From Homarus americanus (lineage: Eukaryota > Arthropoda > Malacostraca > Decapoda > Nephropidae), in contig NW_024726235.1 of assembly GCF_018991925.1 (NCBI RefSeq), positions 1,420,601 to 1,484,600 on the forward strand: a DNA stretch of 64,000 bases. The letters are read 5' to 3'. The notes under the pieces are model-generated. The model was not told the DNA's origin and searched no databases. It was given only the letters and a program-made list of their open reading frames with translations. Within the stretch, counting starts at the first letter, position 1; each line of letters opens with the position of its first letter. Of this stretch, positions 52,296 to 63,739 are shown piece by piece. The translations under genes and the position numbers were made by a program.

Positions 52296-52370
52296 CAGTC
52301 AGTTCTCCTATAATGCAGTGGTTGTGTTCCTGATAACACCGAGTCATAGAAAAATGGGAATTAGGCGGTA
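52296..52370. mobile_element. Solo left end of the Tigger-like family seen at 20,572
   Basis: After a TA the sequence CAGTCAGTTCTCCTATAATG and GTTGTGTTCCTGATAACACC aligns with the left 70 bases of the element at 20,572. No matching right end was found downstream, so the copy is truncated. Confidence 0.6.
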
Positions 52371-53857
52371 AGGGAGTACTTTAGTAGGATCAGGTACACC
52401 AACATAACTGACAAATTTTCTTTACATTTGTTATATTATTGTTAGTTATTATGTCCTTTTATAATACCATAGTTGTATTTTAGTTTGATAATGCAATTCA
52501 TTAATAGAAAAAAACATTAAAAGGGAGAAAATGGTTGTTACAGTGTGTTTCTGTGGCACCACACTAAGAGTTTTTCAATCATTTTCTTGCAACAATTTTC
52601 TAAAGATTATAATTTTTCTGAGAATGCCTTGTCACACATGCATTGAGAACTAGCGTGCCAGTCTTTACACACTCATCAATTGTATCATCTCTAGGGTGCC
52701 ACAGTACTTATATTCTCTATTATAAATTCTTCGGACAGACATGTTCACAGAGGAATGGATAAAGATGCCATGAACAGACCGCTTAATGTAAACAAATCTA
52801 TCAGATGTATTGACAAATATCAAAATCAATAAAAAAAATTACACTGAAGCAATTTGTGAAAAATGCAATACAGAATACTGTACTCTTTAAATTAAATTTA
52901 GTTAGTTTATGTGGCTCAATATATATTTCATATAAATATCCTTATTATCGAGTATAGATCTTGACTTGACCACGGAAGTTGGTGCAAGCCAATCAGAGGG
53001 AAACGATACATTTCGTCTGACCGAGATGCTCTAGGAAAATTGAACTCATGGAAAAAAATGACAGAAAATGGGAAAGTTGATGGAAAAAGTTGTTGCAGTC
53101 ATTAAGGTTTCTACAAATTTGCAGAAGGGGAACAATATGTAATACTCTGTACAGTATACATTATTTTATTGAATAATACAGGTAAGTTAAATTTTAGCCA
53201 CAGAAGGAAGCACTGTACACCATGTTGCCTCCACCACTCTTAAGTTCTGGTCAATGAAAACAAGCTACTATATCAGCTCACTATGATTTTAGTTGCAATA
53301 AACCAATGAGCACTGAAAATATACAGGATAACTATCTGTGCTCAGTGGTTTGTTCCTGCTAAAATTAGACATAGTTCAGTGATGGCTTGTTTTCACTTTC
53401 AGGAGCCACAGAGAAAAACAGGTAAATGTGGCCCATTTACCAGTAAACACTAACCCCAACACGTGTAAATCTGTACATACCTTGATGCCTGCAAGGGGCG
53501 TTCTTCTATAAGTTAAAGGGAAATTCAGAAAAATATTGTGGCACTGATAATCTTGATAATTGGACAAGTAGTTCAGAAAGTAAGGCTTAAAAAGAATAAA
53601 CATATAAAAAACTAAACATAGACAACACTACATGTTGAGCTGAAGCAGGAAATGTTACAGAGAATTGATTTATGTGTTCTGATTGTGAGTGACACCTACA
53701 GAAGCCTGCAAAAGGAGGAAGGAAATGAAATTATCATGTGTAGAGAAAAAAAAAAAAAAAGATTGTATACAGTATGTAAATCAAATGAAGGTTACTTAAA
53801 ATTGATGTGTCTACTTTATTTCAGGTGCATGTGTATGTGTTTTCTCTACATCCCCAC

Positions 53858-54019
53858 CTGTGTGTTGGCAGCACCACCTCGCTCCTTGCTGGGAACATCC
53901 TTGGCCTGCAGGATGTGGACCGTGAGCGTCTTGGTGGGCAAATCGTATGCGAACCCTGCCTCTATGGTGCCGCACCTCACTAACAGTGCTTCCCCAACTG
54001 ATCCGTCCTCGCGACACTC
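53858..54019 (-). CDS. Syt14: Syt14/16 exon: start of C2A
   Basis: This phase 0-0 exon of 54 codons has acceptor tggtgcag and donor ACACAG followed by GTGGGG. It encodes ECREDGSVGEALLVRCGTIE and then the first C2A strands, AGFAYDLPTKTLTVHILQAK. Loop 1 reads DVPSKERGGAANTQ. In calcium-binding synaptotagmins this loop has aspartates near ALDMGGTSDPY. Here they are replaced by Glu and Asn, so calcium binding by C2A is unlikely. The pyrimidine tract before the acceptor is poor, but the protein homology supports this start. Confidence 0.9.
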
Positions 54020-54436
54020 CTGCACCACATGAAAACATTAACACCATTACCATCCTACTTCTGCACCATACAACACCACTGAACACCATCACTACACCAT
54101 TTTCACCACACACCTGCACCCCATCATCAAAGTCACTGTACAGAAACATAAAGAGCCAGTCACTATTATCATCATCTCTTTTCAAAATCAAATTACTTCC
54201 TCTTACACATACGATACCTTTAGTTACACATAGTAAAAGAAACTCACACAATTTTTCATCTTTGTTTCTTGCATTCTAATGTCATTATGTCTTGAAGTGC
54301 TGATAACATAATTAAAGTGATACAATTTCCCAGGAGTTCACCATACATCAACATCATTTGCACTTATTACATGTAATATACCAACTGAAGAAGCTTACCA
54401 ACACCTGGAAAACTCACCCACCTCATCACCACTCAC

Positions 54437-54693
54437 CTGGTGGTAGGTACCGTCGTAGGGGGAGCGGTTTGGTGACATCTGACGGTATGCTCTGGGATCC
54501 CTATGGCGAAGCGCCCGATGGGTCAGCAGGTCATCATCGCCACTCGTTGTGGACCCCGAGGATGAAGCTGACGATGACGATACACCAACACCCACTCCGA
54601 CGGGCTCCTCCTCGACGCTCACGCCCGCGCGCCCTTTCTCGGCAAGGGAGATGAGGTCGGTGTTAGGGTCGCAAACACACCCGTCCCCGCGAT
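54437..54693 (-). CDS. Syt14: Syt14/16 exon: linker before C2A
   Basis: The acceptor is ctctccctgcag, with a good pyrimidine tract. The donor is CACCAG followed by GTGAGT. The exon has two bases plus 85 codons and ends in phase 0. It encodes RGDGCVCDPNTDLISLAEKG, then a Glu/Val/Gly segment, a Ser-rich run (SSSSASSSGS) and HRALRHRDPRAYRQMSPNRS, ending YDGTYHQ. The DLISLAEKG stretch looks structured, and the Ser run looks disordered. I cannot assign a domain. Local GC content is clearly higher than in the flanking intron, which supports coding. Confidence 0.85.
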
Positions 54694-55907
54694 CTGCAGG
54701 GAGAGGGCGGGTTGTGGTGTGCTGTGTGGGGTGCTGACACTATGACACCAAATGTCACAGTACTACTACTGCTGTTGATTCTACTGCTACTACAGTACTA
54801 CCACTACTACTCATGGTATAAATCCCAGTCTTATGTCGCTGTTGCTTATGGGCAGAGTTATTACACTACAGTTTGTTGTGCTTCTGCAGCCATTGGTGCT
54901 TGGGTAATGAAATTTTTTTACTTCTACTGGGTCAGTGGTTACTGATACCACTAAAATAGTTGTTGCTGGAGGTGCTGAAACTGTTACTGCCACTACAGTT
55001 GCTACCACTAACTTTATTACCACAGCCTTGCTCCTACAACTGTGATCAGCAGCATGATATGAGTCACAGGTCAGGACATTCTTAAAATCAGTCCACCTCA
55101 AAGATGAGACAGAGCTGGAAGTGCCATGATGAACAAACACGGAGCCAATTCATACTTTATGATTTCATCTTGGTCATGAAATACAGGCACAATATTTCAG
55201 CGAGACTCCTGGTGCTCCATTACCTACATATTTCCAAGTATACAGAGAAACATTAGTACAAGTTTAGAAATAAAATAGAGTAGAGATTTTTTTTTAAGAA
55301 ATGGGTCCTTCAAGACTTGATATGTAAATTGAAGGTAAAATACTATAGAAGACTATGAATTTTTAATGGGATGTGAGAAATGAATAATGCTTACCGATCT
55401 ATATACCTAACTAAAGATGATTGTAGCTACACCTAGGTCATACCATTGCTACAGTGGATGGGAGAGAAGGTGGGGTTGTTACCTGGTCACTCAGTCTGCC
55501 TGTAGTATTTTGATTCATGACAATAACTGTTCCATTACTGTTGTTGCTACTAATACTGCTTCTTTTACTATTACTGTACAATACTACCAATATTAGAAGT
55601 TACTATATTACAGTACTGGTATATTGCAATTACTACAGCTAGCCAATGCTCATACTGTTACTAATACTTCACTCACTACAACTAGCACCGCAACTACTAC
55701 TAACAAACCGATTAAAACTACCAGAACCAGTATTACTAACTTCATCACATCAACAACAACTATCACTACTATAACTACAACTAACACACACACCACAACT
55801 TACTGCTACTATTTCTACCACCCCAACCACAACAATGACTACAACCATCCCCACCCCACAACAGCAGCTTCAACCATCAGCATCTTCCCCATTACAACTA
55901 TTGGGCA

Positions 55908-56020
55908 TATACCGATAACCACACAGAAAAAAAGAAAACATGAAGTTCCCAAGCGCTTCCGTGTAATTCACATCTTCAGGGTGCTTTCTTTTTTCCAATG
56001 TGGTTATCAGCATATACATG
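55908..56020. repeat. Short foldback repeat with a Penelope-like core
   Basis: About 32-base arms (GCATATACCGATAACCACAC ... GTGGTTATCAGCATATA) flank GTTCCCAAGCGCTTCCGTGT, AATTCACATCTTCAGG. From memory, a very similar core accompanies Penelope-like retroelements in decapod genomes. That link is recollection and was not tested. Confidence 0.5.
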
Positions 56021-56180
56021 GATCATGTGCACCTACAGTGATTTATTTGCAGTTATATGACCAAAACAAACCAAAACCCAACACTCAATCGAGGAAGCTA
56101 TTCCATCACTCAGCCATGTGTAGCACGGGAATGGTCGTCTTAACTGTAAACTGCATAATGAAGGAGACAGGATAAAAGGA

Positions 56181-56452
56181 AGATGGAACTTCAAGTAGTG
56201 TTTGCACGTAATCATGCCCTTTGTGGGACAGAGTATTTTGGGACCCACTGAATCCACTAAAGGTTGATGATGAACATCTGGAGAGGTACTACAGATTTTC
56301 TAGTAGGGACATTATGTGCTTATGTGATGAACTACAGCAGGATATAGGATGTGTGACAAGAAAATCCTTTGCCATCCCGACCCAAACACTTGTATTAGTA
56401 GCTCGAAGATTTTATGCTAGTGGCTGTTTCCAAAGTGTAGTGGGCGGGTCCG
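56181..56452 (+). pseudogene. PIF/Harbinger transposase (HARBI1-like) N-terminal remnant
   Basis: The plus strand reads MELQVVFARNHA in one frame. After a frameshift near 56,215 it reads WDRVFWDPLNPLKVDDEHLE, RYYRFSSRDIMCLCDELQQD and then LVLVARRFYASGCFQSVVG. The NPL...YRFS....L...L and ARRFYASGxFQxVVG motifs define the N-terminal domain of Harbinger transposases and HARBI1. The frame is cut immediately after VVG by the foldback element at 56,448. The catalytic DDE part does not resume on the other side. It lies antisense in a Syt14 intron. Confidence 0.8.
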
Positions 56453-56886
56453 ACTAATTACCCAAATGTAGCCGCAATGAAGTCAAATAATGGTCCTACA
56501 TGAATAAATCGGACTGCCAATCACTTCTCGACTGGTATTTGGTGTCACGAAGTCACAAAAAATTGGTAAACTTAATTTAATCTGAGTTAATAGATCGAGT
56601 GCATGTACCGAACCTAACCTAACCTAACGTAACTCAACTAGTATTTGGTGTCATAAAGTCAAAAAATTGGTAAACTTAATTTAATCTGAGTTGTGTTGTG
56701 TTAGGTTAGGTTAGGTTAGGCACATGCACTTGATCTATTAACGCAGATTAAATTAAGTTTACCAATTTTTTGTGACTTTGTGACACCATATACTAGTCGA
56801 GAAGTGATTGGCAGTCCGATTTATTCATCTAGGACCATTATTTGACTTCATTCCGGCTATATTTGGCTACATTTGGGTAATTAGTC
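56448..56886. mobile_element. Foldback MITE carrying TTAGG/CCTAA runs
   Basis: The outer ends are GGTCCGACTAATTACCCAAA (left) and GGTCTGACTAATTACCCAAA (right, read inward). The arms pair for most of the 440 bp. The left half holds two direct copies of GGTAAACTTAATTTAATCTG. Short runs of CCTAA (near 56,608) and TTAGG (near 56,702) face each other within the arms. No clear target duplication was found. It interrupts the Harbinger remnant. Confidence 0.85.
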
Positions 56887-57040
56887 AGACCCCTCTTACT
56901 ATTACAACTCCCCACAACAACTACTACTACCACTCCTTCACAACAACAACTACTACTACTAGTCTACTACTGTACACTGTACCACCACTTGCCCAAAACA
57001 ACTACTATCACCTCCCTCTATCACCACAACAGACACTCAC

Positions 57041-57343
57041 CTGGAGGTCCGCCATCTTCAGGGGCAGAGTACTGGGAGGAGGACCTGGAAGGACCCAGCT
57101 GGTGGTAGTTGTGATGTCCGTAGTGATTGTACGTGTGGTAGGAAGAAGGGGTGTGATTGGCGTGGTTGTGGTGGTTGCTGGTGGTGTGGTTGTGGTGGTT
57201 ACTGCCGACGTGGTTGCTGTTGACATGGTTGTGGTGATTGTCACGGAGGGCGGAGGGGAAGCTCTTGGAGGTGGCGAGCCTGTTGGACACCTCCTCCTCG
57301 CTGTCGCTGGAGCTCTCCCCCTCGCCATAGTTGTAGGCAGCAC
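57041..57343 (-). CDS. Syt14: Syt14/16 exon: acidic and His/Asn-rich linker
   Basis: The acceptor is tgtgttacag and the donor is CCAG followed by GTGAGT. The exon carries two bases, 100 codons and one base. It begins AAYNYGEGESSSDSEEEV, a Ser/Glu acidic patch, then runs into a stretch of roughly 50 residues dominated by His, Asn, Thr, Ser and Tyr, with repeated NHHNH and SNHH motifs (about residues 34-80). It ends QYSAPEDGGPP. The region is probably disordered. Its position upstream of the C2 domains fits the variable linker of synaptotagmins. The His/Asn stretch comes from a CAC/AAC-type repeat and is likely to vary in length. Upstream exons are not confidently identified. The frame is fixed by the next exon. 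Confidence 0.82.
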
Positions 57344-57398
57344 CTGTAACACACAGTGCGAGTGAGTCAAGGTTCTTGCCATATCAACAAACCTTAAA

Positions 57399-57590
57399 TT
57401 ATTTAAAAACAAATAAAAAATGCGTCTGGAGGCTTGTTGGTGCATTGGGGGCAGTACCAACTTGATGCTGTTTTTCCAAATGGTTCAACTTAGTATCAAG
57501 GGCGATGTAACCCACTACTACATCCCTGGCACTGGGCCCACCCTGGAGGACCACCAGTTGGCATCTCTCCAGGAGTCTCCTCCTGGCCAA
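57399..57590 (-). other. Unrecognised open frame
   Basis: The minus strand is open for 63 codons after a GTG-type start, and further upstream as DESRRSLARRRLLERCQLVV. It continues with a moderately coding-like composition (ARDVVVGYIALDTKLNHLEK). No family is recognised and the plus strand is also open. It may be a transposon scrap. Confidence 0.2.
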
Positions 57591-57947
57591 GCTTCTCCGT
57601 GATTCATCCCAGACTTGTTCTCTTCACCTCACATAACCTATCCTAACCTACACGTCAACTTGTTCCACTAATCGTCGGAGTTGTCGTTGGCTCTTTGTCA
57701 ACCTGTACACAGACCGTCTGCACTGACAAGTTGCACGACAACTTCAACAACTTACTGGAATCAACAATATCTATAATTGATAATACAGAGGGTTATAAAA
57801 AAATCTACTTGAAATATAAAGGTAAAATTATTATGAACTCATTATTACTCTTCTTCCCAAGATTACTCATTGTTATGTTTAATTTCGTGATTTAAAAAAG
57901 GTAAGAAAATGTCATTGTTGTTTACATTTAGACCACACGAGAATAAT

Positions 57948-58157
57948 AACATGACAGAGCCAACAGGTAAAATAATTTCCAATGTGTGGACACGCCGCTC
58001 CGGGGAGTTCTTGGTGGACCAGATAAGGCAGCGCTGCTGTCTCTGGGATCACCAGGACTCTTCATACACCATAAAAGGCGTAGAATTGCTGCTCTTTCTT
58101 CGTCCGTTGTATCCATCTGGTTTGTTGCCAGTTTACGAAAGAAGAATGCCAGTGTGA
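57948..58157 (+). pseudogene. MADF-like DNA-binding domain start
   Basis: From an ATG at 57,951 the frame reads MTEPTGKIISNVWTRRSGEF, LVDQIRQRCCLWDHQDSSYT. The pattern FL...I..R..LWD......Y is the first helix of a MADF (Myb/SANT-like) domain found in arthropod transcription factors and transposon-encoded proteins. After SSYTIK the similarity is lost and the frame stops at 58,157. It may be a first exon with an unseen donor, or a truncated remnant. Confidence 0.35.
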
Positions 58158-59176
58158 CTCCGCCTTAACTTAACCGATTCGTTAACAACCTTTATCTGAT
58201 CCAATATTATCCTATCCTAAGCCTAACCTAACGTAATCCTAAAGTATCCTAACCAAACCCAAAGGCCCATAAATTGTCTTGCACCACTTCTGAACATTGA
58301 ACTTAAACCTGTGTATAATCCGTATATCCCTATCCACAAATCCTAATCATTCATAAACCCTATTCGTATGTACGGTAAATCTTGAATCCCGTAATCCAGG
58401 AATCCGTATGTCCATCAATTCTCAACATTCAGCAATCCACGTTCGGAATTTAACCTGTCCATAAATTCACTCGTCCACAGTTCAATCAGCCCATAATTCC
58501 ACTCTATTAATCCGCCTAGTCCATCAATCGACTCATCCACAAAATCTCTGTCTTTCAGTGAGCCTTAAACCTCAGGCGGATGTGAGGACATGGTGACAAG
58601 ATAGTTTTATCAACAGTAATCTTTCCTTCCTCCCTTCCTTCCTTCACACACACAGGAGAGTGAGGAAGCTGGAGGGAGGGAGGGAGAGGCAGGTGGAGGA
58701 GGGTAGAGGGTGGCAGGGAGAGTGAGTGAGGGAGGGAGGCAGGGATGAGTCCGTCACCATGCCATGAGGTATATACAGTACAGCAGGTAGCACAAAATAC
58801 CACAGCAGTAGTATTTCGACTCATAAATACTTCAGTACCATTAAATGTCACCACCTGACCTTGCTGAGCGGTCACTAGAAACACAAAGAGCTAGATTTAA
58901 CAGTGACATAAGTGGCACTCACGGCGGCACGCACCTACAGAAATGAATGGCCACGGTGACCTTTGTAAATGGGTTAAGGTCACTCTCCACTTCCCACTGC
59001 CTGTTGGAGTATGGTGATAATAAATATCTAGTGTGACAATGACGTCGACATTTTTTAGATATTTTTTTAGATTGCCCCGAAGGGGGCTAGTTTATTGGGC
59101 ACGCCCCTTATTTATTTTTTCAGAGATTAGCCCACCCGGGCACAGGTCACTGACCCATCAGGCCTGGGGTGGGAAT
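58158..59176. other. No gene seen; low-complexity stretches
   Basis: The block contains CCTAACC-like runs near 58,205, a loosely periodic CCATAAATCC-type stretch at about 58,300-58,560, and a polypurine/polypyrimidine tract at 58,618-58,750. No recognisable exon. Confidence 0.5.
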
Positions 59177-59865
<689 letters not shown>

Positions 59866-60130
59866 GAGGAACTGCAGGGTGGAGGAGGGGAAGGAAAGGA
59901 AGGGAAGGAGGAAGGAAGAAGGAAAGAGGAGGAAGATAAGGAAGAAGGAAAGAGGAGGAAGATAAGGAAGAAGGAAAGAGGAGGAAGATAAGGAAGAAGG
60001 AAAGAGGAGGAAGATAAGGAAGAAGAGGAGGGGAGGATGAAGAAGGAAAGAAGGGAAGACTGATGAAGGACAGAAGGGAAGAAGAAGGGGAAAATGTGAG
60101 GAAGGAAGAGGAATAAGAGGAGGACGAGGA
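59866..60130. repeat. Polypurine minisatellite
   Basis: An almost pure A/G tract of about 265 bases. It includes four near-identical units of GAGGAAGATAAGGAAGAAGG at about 59,928-60,020. It is followed by a short (GT)n at 60,169-60,192. Pro/Leu/Ser-rich minus-strand frames are artefacts. Confidence 0.92.
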
Positions 60131-60162
60131 GGAGGCCTGGTCTGATAAGGTGAAAGGTGTTC

Positions 60163-60192
<30 letters not shown>

Positions 60193-60193
<1 letters not shown>

Positions 60194-61315
60194 GAGCAGG
60201 ATGCCGCAGGTAGCAGTGTAAAGGTGTGGTAAAAGTGCGTTAAAGTGTCATTTATTATTACTATTATTTTTATTATTATACAGTTTATAATGAGTCTTAC
60301 CTGGAACAATTATTAACTGTATTTCATAGGTTTATTTCTAAGCGATATATACGTGGGTGAATATAAAGAATTAACAGCGCATTAATTACTAGATGGAGTT
60401 ACTCTAATGGTGTAATAACATGCAAGTGTCAAAATGTGTCCTCTTACTCTAATGACTAACACAGTTCACTTACATAAAACACGTATCTTAAATATATGTA
60501 AATTTTCTTTTGCTTTTCACTCGAATGATTTGTACGTCTGGGTTATTTACAACGTCTAAATAATATCTATTACGATATGTTTTTAGCCATCATTGTTATC
60601 ATAGTTATTACCTATTGTTATCTCTCGCTATATCGGGTCCGGGAGGCTAACAATGGGAGTATTTTTAAGGATAATATCACGGCAGGATTTTTCGGAAATA
60701 TGTTTCGTAATTCGGGGTTAGCGGGTCAAGGATAATACACTAGCAAGTAATACCTTCCTTCGCGTGAATACTTGAGGTGCCATTGACCTTCATCCCTGAA
60801 ATTTAATAAAAAATAAATAAATAAATAAAATCAACAAATAAAATAACAGCCTGGTGTATGAGAATTGCAACTTATATAAAATTTCCTACCTACCTCCTTG
60901 ATGAAGAAAAAAAGGTGAAAAATCCAAAATTATTCGTCATATATTACTCCCACTATCAGCACCACCACCACCACTAATACCACAGTACTACTAATACCTG
61001 CAGCACCACAACGATAACCGATTCCTGATTTTCTCTTACGAATTTGTACGAGGCTACACACCCCAGAGCAGCGTGGTAAACTGATTGGTATGAATTTTAA
61101 GAACAATGACATTGATTGCATGATGCCAGCGGGTGTTGCAATGCCGTTTGTTGCTCCCTAAATACACTGAATATTAAAGGAAATGTCATGTGCAAGGTGA
61201 TTTAATAACACGAGTTGAAAGCCACTGCAACGTGTACAGAGGTAAACAAAGAATTCTAGGTTTTAAATGCTTAGGAAATACTAGCGATAACCACAACAGT
61301 CGATCATGAAGTCAG
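60193..61315. other. No gene seen
   Basis: AT-rich sequence with a short CCA-type repeat at about 60,958-60,978. I rejected the hydrophobic minus-strand frame there as a membrane exon. Confidence 0.5.
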
Positions 61316-61356
<41 letters not shown>

Positions 61357-62190
61357 ACTTGATGCGTTTTCTGTTTAACGTCGACCCTCAAGGCAGCACC
61401 ACCGAGAACTCATTTCACGCAAGACTCCCTCATCCTCGTGACGGACCGGGCTAGACTCTTAGAGGCGAGCCTTAAAAGTCTTCCCTAACCCGCTTACTTT
61501 GTCTTAGCGAGAACCAGGGGCGCCCCGTCCTCCTCCTCCTTCTGCTGGCAGCTAGAGAGACATAACTGTGTAAAGCTTCTTGGTCTTCCTCAGGATATAA
61601 CAGACTGGGGTTCCCGTTGGTGAGCATGTTCCTCGCACAACTAACGAGTCCTCAGTTCATTATTCGGGCGGGCCGAAACTTTGCGTGTCATTTACTTCTG
61701 TGATTGAATTGTTTGTAAATCGATTGGTGCGCATTCGTGTGCCAAGGGTGAGGGGTGGAGGGTGGGGGGTAATAACTAGCCAGCGTGGTATGCGAGTTGT
61801 CTGTCTTCCTGGACTCTCTCCCTTAACACAAGAGTTTCACAGCTCGATAACTAAGGGCGTGGTTGTTGTGTTGGCTGTAGCTTCGCGCCCTGACAACGAG
61901 TTACACTGCTTGGTAACTAAGGACGTGATTATGTTAGGGAAGGAGGTGATGTGGGAGGAGTGGGATGGAGGGTGGGTGGAGTAGGACCTAGGTGAGGGGG
62001 GAGGGAGGGAGGGACCAATCACACTGTTACTCGCCATCACCATCTTCAACAAATCACGCCACTCATCTTATCTCTCTCATCCAACACGCCACTTATTTCA
62101 GCGTGTGCGTGCGTTTGTGTGCGCATGCGTGTGTATATCTGTGCTTGCACGTGTGTGAAAGAAAACTTGAGGCAGGGAGGAAGTGGAGAT
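61316..62190. other. GC-richer upstream region without a clear gene
   Basis: It begins with a (CT)n run (61,317-61,349). A GC-rich block with GGGGCGCCCCGTCC (near 61,518) follows, then two degenerate copies of a roughly 70-base stretch (GAGTTTCACAGCTCGATAAC and GAGTTACACTGCTTGGTAAC). It could hold promoter sequence for the minus-strand gene, but nothing decides this. Confidence 0.4.
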
Positions 62191-62194
62191 GGAG

Positions 62195-62550
62195 TGTTCA
62201 TGACGTAGGAAGGAAGGAAGGAAGGAAGGAGGTGCAAGAGGAGTGTTCATGACGTAGGAAGGAAGGAAGGAAGGAGGTGCAGGAGGAGTGTTCATGACGT
62301 AGGAAGGAAGGAGGTGGAGTGTTCATGACGTAGGAAGGAAGGAGGTGGAGTGTTCATGACGTAGGAAGGAAGGAGGTGGAGTGTTCATGACGTAGGAAGG
62401 AAGGAGGTGGAGTGTTCATGACGTAGGAAGGAAGGAGGTGGAGTGTTCATGACGTAGGAAGGAAGGAGGTGGAGTGTTCATGACGTAGGAAGGAAGGAGG
62501 TGGAGTGTTCATGACGTAGGAAGGAAGGAGGTGGAGTGTTCATGACGCAA
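62195..62550. repeat. 31-bp array with TGACGTA in every unit
   Basis: Eleven copies of GTTCATGACGTA are spaced by GGAAGGAAGGAGGTGGA. From the third copy on, spacing is exactly 31 bases. The first two spacings are longer because of extra GGAA units. The last unit has TGACGCAA instead. TGACG is the core half-site of CREB/ATF-type factors, so the array is a potential cluster of such sites. Confidence 0.93.
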
Positions 62551-62984
62551 GAAACAAGGACTCCCACCAGCCGTAAAAATTACTGCCTCTCTACCTCTCA
62601 TATTGACTCGTGAGTAAGGTCGTCGCCCTCACCCCACGACCCCCGGACACAAACTCACCAAACTTCTCACCATAAATGACTCGTAACCGAAAATAAACAA
62701 AATACACTTAACTGTTTAACTCGTGCTAAAACATTAAACCAGTAAGGTGCATTACTGCTTTATCACTTGCAACGAACATTTGTGAATACCAACCCTGGCT
62801 CACCTCACGTCATCTCACTCCCTGACTTAAGATTGTATTGTGTATTGTAGAAATGAACAGAAGAAAAAATCTACAACTATAATAATAATAATAAGTGATC
62901 AATATAGCAGTAAAGTATAATGCACTGTAGGTCGCAGGTAAAATTCACTTGATTAGTCTCTCTCTCTCTGTCTCTCTCTCTCAC
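62551..62984. other. No gene seen
   Basis: Mixed sequence with a TCTC-rich tract at 62,957-62,983, next to the candidate exon donor. Confidence 0.45.
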
Positions 62985-63074
62985 CTGACGAGGAAGGAGA
63001 CGGATGCCCCAGGGACGTTCCTCCTTCACCAGGTTCGAGGAGGATGACCCGGAGGGTTCACGAGAGAGACACGC
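62985..63074 (-). CDS. Possible upstream exon of Syt14/16 (weak)
   Basis: On the minus strand a strong donor (CGTCAG followed by GTGAGAGAG) ends a GC-rich 90-base stretch that begins after attactcag. In one frame it is open and reads ACLSREPSGSSSSNLVKEER followed by PWGIRLLPRQ, phase 0-0. In the frame that would join directly to the exon at 57,343 it reads EPGEGGTSLGHPSPSSSG and is open only from a TGA inside the segment. The phase-0 reading would need a further exon in between. The plus strand is also open here. Strand, frame and membership in the gene are uncertain. Confidence 0.25.
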
Positions 63075-63146
63075 CTGAGTAATTTATTCTCTCCCTGGAC
63101 GACACCTCACCTTGGTAACAGAAACAGCTATTTTGTATGGCAACTG

Positions 63147-63689
<543 letters not shown>

Positions 63690-63739
63690 ACCGTATACAA
63701 AATGGTTTAGTCTCCTTGCATCCTTCATTGCCCGGCATC

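Larger units (their letters stand above)
28642..57343 (-). other. Syt14: Synaptotagmin-14/16-like gene body (3' part, eight exons)
   Basis: Eight minus-strand exons join without frame breaks into 495 residues and a stop. All introns start GT and end AG, and every junction phase agrees. The order is a low-complexity linker (about residues 1-195), C2A (about 199-326), a short linker, and C2B (about 355-495). The C2B end, with [16 protein letters not shown] and a terminal CRWHVLLES, is the pattern I know from vertebrate SYT14 and SYT16. Those proteins are membrane-trafficking synaptotagmins that do not bind calcium through their C2 domains. The calcium-ligand positions here are also mostly replaced. 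The N-terminal membrane segment is not visible. The largest intron is 15.9 kb (31,062-46,922) and is packed with transposons. Function in this animal is inferred from the family. Confidence 0.93.

Noticed and set aside
56221..57365. Single Harbinger element spanning the Syt14 exon at 57,041 to the MADF-like frame
   Set aside because: This would put a conserved host exon inside the element. No ends were found and the two pieces share no other link.
60930..61121. Minus-strand frame ending in a hydrophobic run, considered as the missing Syt14 membrane exon
   Set aside because: The Val-rich run comes from a CCA repeat. Basic residues lie on the wrong side for a synaptotagmin anchor, and no matching splice sites were found.
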